DNA of 64,000 bases from Lentilactobacillus buchneri (GTDB lineage: Bacteria > Bacillota > Bacilli > Lactobacillales > Lactobacillaceae). The notes under the pieces are model-generated. The model had not been told where the DNA came from. It saw only the letters and a program-made list of their open reading frames with translations, and did not search any database. This document shows positions 35,354 to 44,379 of the stretch, one piece after another; within the stretch, counting starts at the first letter, position 1; every line of letters starts with the position of its first letter. The position numbers and the translations under genes were made by a program. The stretch spans positions 248,001 to 312,000 of the forward strand of contig NZ_CP073066.1 in the NCBI RefSeq assembly GCF_018314255.1, read 5' to 3'.

Positions 35354-36646
35354 TTAATAGTACAAATAGCAAGGCTCATTGTCTCCACTATAATCCCCTG
35401 ATGGGTTAATAAGACTATGATGAGCAATAAAAAGACGAGTTGGATTTCCGGAAGTACCACTGTCAGATATTGATATCTTAGACCCATTAACTTGTATAAT
35501 ACGTTTCATAGCATAATCCGAATTTAAGCCCTGGGTTGCATTCCCATCGATAGACTTAAAGGTGCTTGAGATTTCAGAAAAATCAACAATTGTTTTTCCT
35601 GTTGGATCTCCGGCTGGCAATAATCCCCATAAAACAAACTCAATTCGCCTTTTATCGGAGTTGATCCTATAAAGGCAAGTGTATGACGTCATAAGATCTG
35701 ATGATCCTTGTTTTACACGCCAAGCAGAATTTTCAACGCTTTTTAAGTCAGCCGCCGTGGCGACATCGATACCTCCTTTCTGCAGTCCACCAGTGAAGTT
35801 GGCCATTTTAGTGGTATCTGCAAGAGTTGATGGTACCGCTGGCACACCATCTTTGGTGATATATGGATGACCGGTGGTCTTGTCGACTGGTGCGGTGTCA
35901 AACGTTTTGGTACCGCCGACTTCCTCATCACCGGAAGTATGCACAACTTGACTGTCATCAGCCGGTACAAAGGTCTTCCCGTTTACTACGATGGATCCAT
36001 CGCCATTGTCAGTTACTTTAGTATCAATGTCTTTCGCTAATCCATAAGCATCACCGTTCTTATTGACTGGATCATGCTTAAATTGATTATCACCAGTATA
36101 GTAATTATCTTGGTTTAACTTCGCTAAATCAGACGTATCAACCTTAACGTTAGCAATGGCATCAGCTACATATTCCTTAGTTGCAAAACTATCAGGATTT
36201 ACGTTAATCGTAACCTGTTTGGCATTACCAACCACAACGTAAATCGAAACGGCAAAAGTAAACATAATGGCAGAATCAGACTTGGGCATTGTTTCTGGAT
36301 CAGCCGCAGTGGTAACTGCATAAAGTTGCTCTTTAGCTCCATCGACATCTTCTTTGGCATACAATCCCATCGCCTGAATGGGATAGTTTTCAGTTAAGTT
36401 TAAATTATCAAAACTAACTTTAGTTCCTTTAACTTTCGTTCCACCATTTGGATCAGGCAAAATTCGATCAATTTCACCAGTCTGCTTTTCATGTGGTAAT
36501 GTAATTAATTGGCTTAAATCCGTTTGGCTTAAATCATCCGCTGTAGACGTCGCTTTGGTAATTGTGAATTTAGTATCACCGTTACTGGCTCGTTGAGCTA
36601 AATCAGCACCGAAAGCGGTTAGTTGGGAATCATGATACTCACTCAT
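35354..36646 (-). CDS. Tail fibre protein (DUF3751-like N-terminus), prophage 1
   Basis: 430 aa. The N-terminal ~160 residues resemble the phage tail-collar fibre attachment domain (AFGADLAQRASNGDTKFTIT, then MGLYAKEDVDGAKEQLYAVT). The middle is repetitive, with short KTFDTAPVDKTTGHPYITK-type strands. A hinge (FTGGLQKGGIDVATAADLK) leads to a ~130-residue C-terminal domain that probably binds the host surface. The hinge recurs in the prophage 2 baseplate gene. One-base overlap with the upstream gene. Confidence 0.85.
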   Translation of the reverse strand: MSEYHDSQLTAFGADLAQRASNGDTKFTITKATSTADDLSQTDLSQLITLPHEKQTGEIDRILPDPNGGTKVKGTKVSFDNLNLTENYPIQAMGLYAKEDVDGAKEQLYAVTTAADPETMPKSDSAIMFTFAVSIYVVVGNAKQVTINVNPDSFATKEYVADAIANVKVDTSDLAKLNQDNYYTGDNQFKHDPVNKNGDAYGLAKDIDTKVTDNGDGSIVVNGKTFVPADDSQVVHTSGDEEVGGTKTFDTAPVDKTTGHPYITKDGVPAVPSTLADTTKMANFTGGLQKGGIDVATAADLKSVENSAWRVKQGSSDLMTSYTCLYRINSDKRRIEFVLWGLLPAGDPTGKTIVDFSEISSTFKSIDGNATQGLNSDYAMKRIIQVNGSKISISDSGTSGNPTRLFIAHHSLINPSGDYSGDNEPCYLYY

Positions 36647-37185
36647 TAATTTGCTCCTTTCGCATTTACTACTGTTTCAACCTGAATTACCGTAGCAATG
36701 CCATAGTATTGCTTAAAGCTGACTTGGGTTTCAGTTGGTGTAAATAATTTAGTCACCATATTTGCTGGAATCAATGTATTAAAAATATATTGAAGCTGTT
36801 TAATCTCTGTTGAAGTTGGTAGCCTATTATAAAACATCGCCGAAACTGTTTGCTTTATGACATCTCGTTGAAGATCAATCGGAATATTCAGGTTCTGGAT
36901 TAGTTGCTTAAAGTATGGCCATGTAATGGCTGCGGGCGGTAATAGTCGTAGCAAGATTACATTCTTACGCTGTTGCAACGTATCAGTACTATTGGGAATA
37001 ATACTTAACTCGGACTCCATTAACTTTATTCCAGCTTCATCTGCAGTAGTTACAAATTGATTGCTTAAAAATTGACGTACAAATGTCTCTAGTTCATCCA
37101 GTGTCAATTGCTCTCCATTCAGCAATCGGTCCATTTCCCGAACACCTTGGTAATAATCCGGTAAGTAATCCATTAATTTAGTCAT
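36646..37185 (-). CDS. DUF2313 (YmfQ/XkdU-like) tail protein
   Basis: 179 aa. Family features: MDYLPDYYQGVREMDRLLNGE at the start, then DELETFVRQFL and the central WELxLG-like ESELSIIPNSTDTLQQRKN. In Mu-like and PBSX-like phages this baseplate protein links the wedge (baseplate J) to the fibre. Overlaps the baseplate J gene by eight bp. Confidence 0.85.
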   Translation of the reverse strand: MTKLMDYLPDYYQGVREMDRLLNGEQLTLDELETFVRQFLSNQFVTTADEAGIKLMESELSIIPNSTDTLQQRKNVILLRLLPPAAITWPYFKQLIQNLNIPIDLQRDVIKQTVSAMFYNRLPTSTEIKQLQYIFNTLIPANMVTKLFTPTETQVSFKQYYGIATVIQVETVVNAKGAN

Positions 37186-38407
37186 TCAATGTCACCGTCC
37201 CTAAAATTGGTAATTCCGAAATTTTATTAGTCGCTTGTAATTTCAAATCAGAGTCCTGACCATTTAAAGTCGGCAAAGTAGCATTGGTTACCCCATTAAT
37301 TTTTAAAACCTCCGCCAAGATCTGTGAACGATAAACAGTTACGTTGTATCCACGGCCAATGGTTGCATCAATTACTGCCCAATTTTTTCTTAAATTACCA
37401 AAGTAAGTTTGTAATGCTTGATTAATATTATTTTTTACAGTTGTTTCATCAATGCCTGTAGCAAACGTAATTGTACTGGTAATATCTATTTTTAATTCAG
37501 TTGGTGCAGTAACCGTAACAACGTGGTCAATAGGAGCTAATCCGTAACCACTTCCTCCTGGAGCGGGGTCAATTTCATTTTGAACCGAAGCGATTAATTC
37601 AGTTGAAGCAGGTAAGAAATTATTATCCACGATGACTAGTTTTACAGTTCCACCACCTTGCCAAGCTGGATAAACTTGTCCCGCACCAACTTCTTTAATT
37701 CGGGACAACATATCAACGTGGTCTGCAATATTACCACCATAAGCATTGTAAGTGTCCGGAGACAATAAACGTGTTCGTAAATCATCGTCACTTTCACTGT
37801 CTCTAGCGGGTACCGTTATTTCTGTAATTTCGGCATAGCTTAAGGCATCGTTATAGGAAACTGGTAAGATTTGGCCTTTGTATCCATTGGGCCTCGTGCC
37901 CAACTCTTCTGCTTCTAAAATAATTACGGGTGCGGTGACATCAGTAGCCATAGCTGAAAAAGTTGCTCCGCCTTTGTCAGCAATTGCCTGTGACGAACTA
38001 AGCTGCGTTTTAATATCATCGGTTACTTTAATGACGGTATAAAAAATCGGTTCATCCCCAATCGAAGCGAACCGATCACCAATTTGAATATTTGTAACAG
38101 GTAGATTATTTCGATCAACAGCAGTGGCTTTAACTTGCGTTTTGGTGGCAGCGATTCGACTGGTTCCTCGTTCAACAGCACGGTAATCTAGAAACTCACC
38201 CGTGGAAGTTTGCGTATAAATAAATTCAATCGTGTTAGCCAAAGTAATTGCTTCTTCGGCCAAAACCGTTGCAGCAGGAGCCAAAGCATCATAAATAATG
38301 GACCCCTCTCGTTTATCCACATCGTCACTAACGTTATCCATCAATTCATCTAGATAGTAATCAAAATCATGACTACGAATTTCTGCAACTAATTCACTAG
38401 GACTCAT
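37178..38407 (-). CDS. Baseplate J/gp47 family protein (XkdT-like)
   Basis: 409 aa. Contains the baseplate J pattern: early DKREGSIIYDALAPAATVLAEEA, central EITVPARDSESDDDLRTRLL, and the C-terminal YNVTVYRSQILAEVLKINGV. It forms the baseplate wedge of contractile tails. Overlaps DUF2634 by 11 bp. Confidence 0.93.
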   Translation of the reverse strand: MSPSELVAEIRSHDFDYYLDELMDNVSDDVDKREGSIIYDALAPAATVLAEEAITLANTIEFIYTQTSTGEFLDYRAVERGTSRIAATKTQVKATAVDRNNLPVTNIQIGDRFASIGDEPIFYTVIKVTDDIKTQLSSSQAIADKGGATFSAMATDVTAPVIILEAEELGTRPNGYKGQILPVSYNDALSYAEITEITVPARDSESDDDLRTRLLSPDTYNAYGGNIADHVDMLSRIKEVGAGQVYPAWQGGGTVKLVIVDNNFLPASTELIASVQNEIDPAPGGSGYGLAPIDHVVTVTAPTELKIDITSTITFATGIDETTVKNNINQALQTYFGNLRKNWAVIDATIGRGYNVTVYRSQILAEVLKINGVTNATLPTLNGQDSDLKLQATNKISELPILGTVTLND

Positions 38408-38906
38408 TAATCATCACCTCCGGACTAATACTAATTTCTCCATAAATCGTGGTAACCAATGCCGTTACAGTCAGAAAACCTTTAGTGTCAGGCACAATAT
38501 CTTGTACTTCCACATCTAAAACTCGGTCATCTGCTTCTAAAGCCTCTGTTAGTAATCGTTCGACTTCTGTTTGAGCATACGGTAACTCTTTGCCTAACAG
38601 ATCTTCTAAATCATGACCATAATCTTCATCATAGATTGGATAAGCAAATCGAACCGTTTGTAGTAATTTATCGATTGCCTGTAGCATTGCGTCTTTACCA
38701 TCTGTCATCTGAATAATTCGTCCAGCCTTAACCTGGTATGTGTAGGTGGGGGAAGTTTCTTCTTCCACATCATCAGTTTCACCTGTGGTTGGACTGCCAT
38801 CATCGTTAAGGTTTTGATCGATATCATCGTCTGCCTCCGTTTCAGTTACCACTGGAATGCTAGCATCATCTATTAAATCTTGAACTTCATCTAATTCATC
38901 ATTCAA
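38397..38906 (-). CDS. DUF2634 (XkdS-like) baseplate protein
   Basis: 169 aa. An acidic ~55-residue N-terminal region (runs of D/E/T) precedes the conserved core with GKDAMLQAIDKLLQTVRFAYPIY and YGHDLEDLLGKELPYAQ, a gp25-like baseplate fold. The acidic extension is longer than I would expect for XkdS. Four-base overlaps on one side suggest coupling. Confidence 0.88.
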   Translation of the reverse strand: MNDELDEVQDLIDDASIPVVTETEADDDIDQNLNDDGSPTTGETDDVEEETSPTYTYQVKAGRIIQMTDGKDAMLQAIDKLLQTVRFAYPIYDEDYGHDLEDLLGKELPYAQTEVERLLTEALEADDRVLDVEVQDIVPDTKGFLTVTALVTTIYGEISISPEVMINES

Positions 38907-39241
38907 TTTGTGTCACCTAACTTTTCTAAAACTAAAAAACGTTGACCACCATCACCACGCAACATTAATACGCCATCACCAACTTTTAACGATTGATCAA
39001 TTGTAACGGTTTCTGTTCGTTTGATATCACCGCTCTCTGAACGATCTTGGTAAGTCATTTTAACTGTATGCTTAGTCACGTGTTCTCCTAAAGTTAAAAA
39101 GTCTTCGGTTAAAATTGCCGTTGATGAATATTGAATTCTTAATGGTGAAATGCTAATCACTTTTCCTGGAACGATGTCACTATACTCATTGGGATTTCCT
39201 CCACGGCTATTAATCATGTCTAATAATGTATCACCTGTCAT
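38903..39241 (-). CDS. DUF2577 (XkdR-like) protein
   Basis: 112 aa. The region GKVISISPLRIQYSSTAILTED and the end GDGVLMLRGDGGQRFLVLEK are typical of DUF2577, small baseplate-hub-associated proteins of PBSX-like tails. Four-base overlaps with both neighbours. Confidence 0.88.
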   Translation of the reverse strand: MTGDTLLDMINSRGGNPNEYSDIVPGKVISISPLRIQYSSTAILTEDFLTLGEHVTKHTVKMTYQDRSESGDIKRTETVTIDQSLKVGDGVLMLRGDGGQRFLVLEKLGDTN

Positions 39242-40012
39242 GACATTCTCACCTTGATTTCTAAATCAGCAGTGTAATTCGGGTCAAATGTGATGGTTGA
39301 TTTGGTAATAACCAATTGCTTGGTTCCCAAACCAATATCTTTTAAACTGGATAGTTTTACATATACTGAATTACCAGCCCTTAATGCTTGATTACCTGTA
39401 CAAGTAATACTCAATTTATAGGTTTGCCGATTATATAGTTTCAACAAATTACTAGCCCGAACTTTCATTTGAGCTAGATTAGTTTTGTCTTTAGTTACTT
39501 TTTCAATCTTTTGCAGTTTTCCCCAACGTTGCAATGTGTTGCCCTGCTTACCAGCTTGGACAATTTTAGTGGCCGTTACTTTAGCCTTTTCCTTCTTACT
39601 AGTTTTAACCACTTTGATGGCGTTATAAGCATTATCAATCGACTTCTCAAATGTAAAGCTTTCAGCACTGGATTTATCTCCTAAAATAATTTTAGTCCGA
39701 TAATACGGTGCCTTACGTAATTCAACTGTGCCATAATGATCGGCAACAAAGTAATGATTGCCATTGGCTTTACGAGCTTCCTTAATACTGGACTTTAACA
39801 TGTCAAAATAACTTTTATCATCATTTAAAACCGGCGATAATTTATGCTTGGTTACCACCTTAGCTTTATGGGGAATTTTAGCTAATTTGCATACTTGGGT
39901 AAATCGTTGGGTCAGTGTTGAAGAAGGAAAAACTAACGTGTCCTCATTTTTTAAATATCGCAAATTATCATAAGCTGTAATGCTAAATTTTTCGTCAGAA
40001 GTATATTTAATA
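39238..40012 (-). pseudogene. XkdQ-like tail hub protein, 5' end removed at IS30
   Basis: About 257 codons of the C-terminal part of an XkdQ/YqbQ-like hub protein (SITAYDNLRYLKNEDTLVF, then YNAIKVVKTSKKEKAK and the final ITFDPNYTADLEIKVRM). The frame runs back to the IS30 end at 40013 and meets a TAA inside the IS; only an internal TTG could start it. The family is about 320 residues, so roughly the first fifth is missing. Confidence 0.85.
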
Positions 40013-41055
40013 GGTAGATTGTAAAATTAATCCGAACGCTGTTCGGGCAAAAAAGATCAGCTTCCTTTAAAATGGTGTTTACCACAAACCCATCTTTTAG
40101 GAGCTGATCTTTTGTCTAGTATAACCTATTCCGAACGAATTAAAATCGAAACCTTTTGTGAACTAGGGCTGTCCAATATCCAAATGGGCGTTCGGCTGAA
40201 CCGATCACCGTCAACAATTTCTTATGAATTATCTCGATGTCAACCTTATCAGGCTGAATTAGCACAAACAGATGCCGAATACAAGCGATCACGATGTGGT
40301 CGGAAAACTAAGCTGAGCGATGAGTTAAAGCAAAAAATTCTCAACCATTTACGTCTAAGCTGGTCACCAGGAATGATTGCTCACGAATTTAAACTAGCTA
40401 CTAAATCTATTTATAATTGGCTAAATCAGGGGAGAATTGATTTCTCCTTGAATGATCTACCTGAACATGGCGTACGCCAACGGCGTAACGTTGACCAACG
40501 ATCCAAATATAATCAATCTTTGGGGCGATCAATTGAACAGCGTCCCATGATGATTAATCAACGTAATCGCATCGGCGATTTTGAACTAGATACAGTCGTT
40601 GGTCCTCGTGGGCATAGTAAGGCAGTTTTATTAACTTTAATCGATCGCAAATCACGGTTCCTTTGGGCATACCGGTTAAAAGATCGGACGACAGCGACTG
40701 TTAATGAAGCACTAACTAAGTTCCTAACCACTTTTAATGGTCCGGTGCACAGCTTTACTGTGGACCGTGGCACTGAGTTTAGTGGGCTAGTATCACTTGA
40801 ATCACAATATGGTATTAAGACCTATTACTGCCATGCTTATACGCCAGCTGAGCGCGGCAGTAATGAACGATTTAATCGGAACTTACGCTATTTTTATCCT
40901 AAGGGGACTTATTTTGAGCACATTAGTGCTCAAGGCTTGAAAACCACCTTACTCGAAATTAATCAGAGACCACTTAAAATACTTGACTGGCAAACACCTT
41001 ATCAGGTCATGCTGACCAATTTGTCAAAAAATTCGGATTAAATTTGCAATCTACC
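40013..41055 (+). mobile_element. IS30-family insertion sequence (1043 bp)
   Basis: Terminal inverted repeats GGTAGATTGTAAAATTAATC and, reverse-complemented from the right end, GGTAGATTGCAAATTTAATC differ at few positions. One transposase gene fills the element. The flanks (..TTTAATA and ATTTCCTA..) show no target duplication, and different phage genes are interrupted on the two sides, which fits an IS-mediated deletion. Confidence 0.92.
40112..41041 (+). CDS. IS30-family transposase
   Basis: 309-aa DDE transposase. N-terminal HTH (SYSERIKIETF-type start and NIQMGVRLNRSPSTISYEL), second HTH-like region (WSPGMIAHEFKLATKSIYNW), and catalytic motifs FELDTVVGPRGHSK (Asp), TVDRGTEFSG (Asp) and ERGSNERFNRNLRYFYPKGT (Glu), the IS30 signature. 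Intact, so the element may be mobile. A hairpin with AAAAGATCAGCTCC-type arms lies just upstream in the IS leader (40050-40112). Confidence 0.95.
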   Translation: MSSITYSERIKIETFCELGLSNIQMGVRLNRSPSTISYELSRCQPYQAELAQTDAEYKRSRCGRKTKLSDELKQKILNHLRLSWSPGMIAHEFKLATKSIYNWLNQGRIDFSLNDLPEHGVRQRRNVDQRSKYNQSLGRSIEQRPMMINQRNRIGDFELDTVVGPRGHSKAVLLTLIDRKSRFLWAYRLKDRTTATVNEALTKFLTTFNGPVHSFTVDRGTEFSGLVSLESQYGIKTYYCHAYTPAERGSNERFNRNLRYFYPKGTYFEHISAQGLKTTLLEINQRPLKILDWQTPYQVMLTNLSKNSD

Positions 41056-41353
41056 ATTTCCTATCGGAGATAACCTCATTTTTGCTAATGAAAAAAACGA
41101 AATGTTCCAGCCAGTTAAGCCGCAAGTGTGGCTAAAGCATGTGATTGGTAATTACGACTTGAAGAAAGTCACCGTCCATGCATTCAGGCATACCTATGCT
41201 ACCCTCTCATTCGAGTCTGGGGCGTCTGTGAAAGCAGTTCAGGAACAGTTAGGGCATTCGTCCTATAAAACTACTATGGACATCTACACGGCCACTACGC
41301 GCAAAGAATCGAACGAGGCAACTGAGAAGCTCGCAAAATATCTAAACTTTTAG
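41056..41353 (+). pseudogene. int: Tyrosine recombinase (integrase), C-terminal fragment
   Basis: The frame is open from the IS30 end (FPIGDNLIFANEKNEM) to a stop at 41353. It keeps box II HAFRHTYATL (His, Arg), LGHSSYKTT (His) and the nucleophile Tyr in MDIYTAT, but the N-terminal arm-binding and core-binding domains and box I Arg are gone. Position and direction next to the tRNA fit a phage integrase of about 380 aa. It cannot be active. Confidence 0.9.
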
Positions 41354-41404
41354 AGTAGACCAATTTAGGTAATTTTGAAGGATCTACTCCTATCACTCAA
41401 AATT

Positions 41405-41460
41405 GAATACCATATTGAATACCATTTCACTGACAATTAGTGACACCTCATGACAATCGA
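41405..41460 (+). repeat. Integrase arm-type repeats, right side, and phased TGACA repeats
   Basis: GAATACCA at 41405-41412 and 41417-41424 (12 bp apart, as on the left). TGACA at 41431, 41441 and 41451, exactly 10 bp apart, so on one face of the helix; possible excisionase or accessory sites. Confidence 0.6.
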
Positions 41461-41465
41461 GAGCA

Positions 41466-41510
41466 AAGAAAAAACCGTCCTCACAGGCTTTTGACAACCT
41501 ATGAAAACGG
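41466..41510 (-). terminator. Phage-supplied terminator for tRNA-Gln
   Basis: CCGTTTTCATAGG and CCTGTGAGGACGG form a 13-bp stem (wobble pairs included; 41498-41510 with 41475-41487) followed by TTTTTTCTTT on the minus strand. It lies 15 bp beyond the tRNA 3' end, inside the prophage. Confidence 0.8.
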
Positions 41511-41523
41511 GTAACAATCAATT

Positions 41524-41543
41524 ATTGGGCTAGCTGGGTTCGA
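41524..41543. repeat. attR: attR core of prophage 1
   Basis: ATTGGGCTAGCTGGGTTCGA, identical to 31946-31965; it is part of the intact tRNA-Gln gene. Confidence 0.93.
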
Positions 41544-41596
41544 ACCAGCGCATCACGGGATCAAAACCCGTTGCCTTACCACTTGGCTATAGCCCA
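41526..41596 (-). tRNA. tRNA-Gln (anticodon TTG)
   Basis: 71 nt on the minus strand: acceptor TGGGCTA/TAGCCCA, D arm GCCAAGTGGTAAGGC, anticodon stem ACGGG/CCCGT around TTTTGAT (anticodon TTG), T arm CTGGTTCGAACCCAG. CCA is not encoded. Its 3' end is the integration site of prophage 1, and the gene remains complete. Confidence 0.96.
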
Positions 41597-41604
41597 AAAA
41601 TAAA

Positions 41605-41687
41605 TGGAGGGGAGTGGATTCGAACCACCGAACCCGAAGGAGCGGATTTACAGTCCGCCGCGTTTAGCCAGACTTCGCTACCCCTCC
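41605..41687 (-). tRNA. tRNA-Tyr (anticodon GTA)
   Basis: 83 nt on the minus strand: acceptor GGAGGGG/CTCCCCTCC, anticodon stem GCGGA/TCCGC around CTGTAAA (anticodon GTA), long variable arm (TCCTTCGGGTTCG), T arm GGTTCGAATCC. CCA is not encoded. Eight bp upstream of tRNA-Gln, so one transcript. Confidence 0.96.
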
Positions 41688-41757
41688 AAAAGAGTGTTGC
41701 TATCAAACCAACGAATATAATAATACAAAATTTTAGTGATTCCGTCAAGCGCAATCA

Positions 41758-42579
41758 TCAAAAAATTTGGAACATTTTCAACTGTTTTGCCCATTCAGCT
41801 ATGAAATCATTCGTCTGCCACTCATTGTGACGATGGTTGTGGTATCCCACCGCTGCATTATAGTATGTCGTCGCCTTAAGCCTAATAGGCACCAGTCGTT
41901 GATGAATATGCCCGAAAACGACCCGTTCAACCTGATAGTCCTCAATCAATTTTTGAAAATGCAGACTGCCCATCATGGCATTGGCCATATTCCAGAAGCG
42001 AAAATCATTCGTATAATGAATGAAGTGTTGGTTGGGAACAAAGTGAGTCATCAAAATCACTTTCTTGCCCGCTGATTGCGCGTTCTGGAGCTGTTGGGTC
42101 AATTCCGAAAGGACTATCTGCTCACGTTCAGGATCGCTCATAGGCTGCGAAATCAGCCCGTCTATCCAGTAGGCCATTTTCCAACGATGAAATTCATCTT
42201 CAGTTTTATCTTCATTCACGGCAAAAGTGTAGTCATACCAGCCGTTCATGCCAATAATTCGGTAGTCGGTTTGAGGGACGTCAAAGAATTGGTTGTTCAG
42301 ATACCCCGGCCACTGGCCATTTTCCAACTCGTCATAACTGACACCTTTGATCATGTCGTGGTTGCCGGCAATGAAAAAAACTCGGATTGGAGCAACGGCT
42401 GCTGACAGCTGCTGAACGTAATCCACCGACTTCTGAAAATCATTGAATAGATCGCCGGCAATCAGGTAATCGTCTACCCCTTGGTCCTGCAAAAAAGTCG
42501 CCTGCTGTTTAATTGTATCGGCCAGTGCTACCTTGTTCAAATCAAGGTGATTATCACTGGTTACGGCAATCTTTACCAT
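41758..42579 (-). CDS. Metallophosphoesterase (calcineurin-like)
   Basis: 273 aa. Metal-binding motifs in order: TSDNHLDLNK (Asp, His; near residue 8), AGDLFND (about 50), AGNHDM (near 83), LMTHFVPNQHF, and GHIHQR. Hydrolyses phosphate esters; substrate unknown. I chose the ATG at 42579, eight bases after GGGGAG. Between the tRNAs and the peptide transporter. Confidence 0.9.
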   Translation of the reverse strand: MVKIAVTSDNHLDLNKVALADTIKQQATFLQDQGVDDYLIAGDLFNDFQKSVDYVQQLSAAVAPIRVFFIAGNHDMIKGVSYDELENGQWPGYLNNQFFDVPQTDYRIIGMNGWYDYTFAVNEDKTEDEFHRWKMAYWIDGLISQPMSDPEREQIVLSELTQQLQNAQSAGKKVILMTHFVPNQHFIHYTNDFRFWNMANAMMGSLHFQKLIEDYQVERVVFGHIHQRLVPIRLKATTYYNAAVGYHNHRHNEWQTNDFIAEWAKQLKMFQIF

Positions 42580-42597
42580 CACGTTTTCTCCCCAAAA

Positions 42598-42632
42598 TAA
42601 AAATGTGCTATCCAAATTAGGATAACACATTC
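42598..42632 (-). terminator. Terminator after the peptide transporter
   Basis: AATGTGTTATCC and GGATAGCACATT pair on the minus strand and are followed by TTTATTTT, just past the transporter stop and before the phosphoesterase. Confidence 0.8.
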
Positions 42633-42646
42633 GGTCGTTCTTGAAT

Positions 42647-44140
42647 CTAATTGACACCTTCCATTAACCGCTTAATTGGTTTAACCAGGAATGCCAACAA
42701 AACTCCGGCGACAATTGCAACCAGACCAACGATCAAGAAGTAATTAATTTCATTGTCCGGTGTATAGTATTTAACAATTTGTGAGTTGACCGCTTGACCA
42801 GCTGAATCGGCTAAGAACCACATACTCATCATCTGAGATTCAAAGGCTTTTGGTGCCAGCTTGGTCGTAACAGAGAGTCCAATTGGTGAAATTAACAGTT
42901 CAGCAATTTCCACAATGGCCCAGCTTCCGAGCAGCCATAGTGGACTCACTTTTGCTTGTGCGCCAAATAAGGCAACTGGAATCACCATAAACAGATAGGA
43001 TAATCCGGCAATACCTAATCCCAGTGAAAATTTGGATGGTGAGCTCGGCTGCTTTTTGCCAAGTTTAATCCACATCCAAGCAAAGAATGGCGTGTACAGC
43101 ATAATAAACAGTGGGTTCAACGATTGATACCAACCTGGCGAAATATTAAAAATACCGCCAACATTATTATTCGTTTGGGTTCCGGCAAATAGTGCCAAAA
43201 CAACGGATCCCTGCTCTTCAATTGCCCAGAAAATCGCAGCTGCGATAAACAGTGGAATATAGGCAACAACTCTTGAGCGTTCGGTGGAAGAGATTTTTTT
43301 GCTGGAAATAATGACGACAAAGTAAATAATTGGTGTGGCCACGGCAATGATACTCAGCAAGGTAATAAATGAGCTGAGTGATAATGCCCCCATGACCTGC
43401 ATGAGCAACAGGATCAAGCCGAAGACAACCACTCCCAAACCAACCCGGATAGTCAATTTCTTGGCATCGTTGGGTTCTAATGGATCGCTTGGATACAAGC
43501 TGGCACTAGGCAAATGTTTTTTACCACCGCGAATATATTGCAGTAATCCAAAGAACATCCCAATAGCAGCCAGTGAGAAGCCAAGGTGGAAGTTGACGTT
43601 GAATCCGAGCCAACTAACCAGCAGCGGCGCAATGAATGATCCCAAATTAATTCCGAATACGAAAATTGTGAATCCGGAATCGCGCCGTGTATCATACTCG
43701 GTATATAACCCACCAACCATTTCAGAAATGTTTGGCTTTAATAGTCCAGTCCCAATCGTGATCAGGACAATTGAGGTGAATAATGCCGGCGCACCCATTG
43801 GCAACGACAGCGCGATGTGCCCAAACATAATCAGAACACCGCCATAGAACACGGTCCGGCGACTACCCAGGATTCGGTCACTCACAAAGCCACCGATAAC
43901 CGAGGTTAAGTAGACTAACGAGCCATAAATCGACATAACAGACGCAGCTAATGGCTTATCAAACCCAAGGCCGCCTTTAGTTACACTATAATACATGTAG
44001 TAAAGAAGAATAGCACGCATTCCGTAGTAACTGAACCGTTCCCACATTTCCGTGAAGAACAGGGTTGAGAGTCCCCGAGGCTGGCCAAAGAAAGAGGCAT
44101 CTGCGCGACGTTCCTGGTCTGTTTGATCTTGTTGTTGCAT
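42647..44140 (-). CDS. dtpT: POT/PTR-family proton-dependent di/tripeptide transporter
   Basis: 497 aa, with about 12-14 membrane segments. PTR2 signatures are [18 protein letters not shown] near residue 30 (including the ExxER-type motif) and [18 protein letters not shown] near 150. Lactic acid bacterial DtpT imports di- and tripeptides with protons, which suits an amino-acid-requiring organism. I chose the ATG at 44140 behind TTTGGAGGG. The leader carries a long hairpin. Confidence 0.92.
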   Translation of the reverse strand: MQQQDQTDQERRADASFFGQPRGLSTLFFTEMWERFSYYGMRAILLYYMYYSVTKGGLGFDKPLAASVMSIYGSLVYLTSVIGGFVSDRILGSRRTVFYGGVLIMFGHIALSLPMGAPALFTSIVLITIGTGLLKPNISEMVGGLYTEYDTRRDSGFTIFVFGINLGSFIAPLLVSWLGFNVNFHLGFSLAAIGMFFGLLQYIRGGKKHLPSASLYPSDPLEPNDAKKLTIRVGLGVVVFGLILLLMQVMGALSLSSFITLLSIIAVATPIIYFVVIISSKKISSTERSRVVAYIPLFIAAAIFWAIEEQGSVVLALFAGTQTNNNVGGIFNISPGWYQSLNPLFIMLYTPFFAWMWIKLGKKQPSSPSKFSLGLGIAGLSYLFMVIPVALFGAQAKVSPLWLLGSWAIVEIAELLISPIGLSVTTKLAPKAFESQMMSMWFLADSAGQAVNSQIVKYYTPDNEINYFLIVGLVAIVAGVLLAFLVKPIKRLMEGVN

Positions 44141-44153
44141 GTGATACCCTCCA

Positions 44154-44202
44154 AAAAATAAATCTAATCTTATTAACAAAACAAGTTAATCAGATTAGAT
44201 TT
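44154..44202 (-). promoter_or_regulatory. Leader hairpin of the peptide transporter gene
   Basis: Minus strand: AAATCTAATC..GTTAAT arms pair over about 18 bp (44160-44202) with a TTGTTTT-type loop, then TTTATTTTTT directly before GGAGGG. It looks like an intrinsic terminator in the 5' leader and ends right at the ribosome binding site, so attenuation or translational control is possible. Confidence 0.55.
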
Positions 44203-44379
44203 TTGATTTTAAATTACTCCTGAAGTTCATTACAAGAATAAATCATACAGACCATTATAGGCCAGATTGAATTTTAATTCAACAGAATCGGAGGTCACGA
44301 CAAGTTATATACACAGCAAAATTAGGCAAGACCTATTTCGTAAGTAGTATCAAATTAATAACCAGATGCCGGATTGAAC

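Larger units (their letters stand above)
31946..41543. mobile_element. Prophage 1: defective, tRNA-Gln-integrated, contractile-tail type
   Basis: About 9.6 kb between 20-bp direct repeats. Late genes run leftward (xkdQ fragment, DUF2577, DUF2634, baseplate J, DUF2313, tail fibre, XhlA-like, holin, amidase); the integrase fragment lies rightward next to the tRNA. Between xkdQ and integrase only an IS30 copy remains; head, packaging, sheath, tape measure, replication and repressor genes are missing. The remnant cannot make particles on its own. The xkd-type baseplate genes suggest a myovirus-like or PBSX-like ancestor. Confidence 0.9.

Noticed and set aside
40005..41063. Target site duplication of the IS30 element
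   Set aside because: Flanks TTTAATA and ATTTCC do not match; a deletion explains this better.
39238..41353. Prophage 1 as a phage-tail bacteriocin (tailocin)
   Set aside because: Sheath, tube and tape measure genes are missing and the hub gene is broken, so no particle can form.
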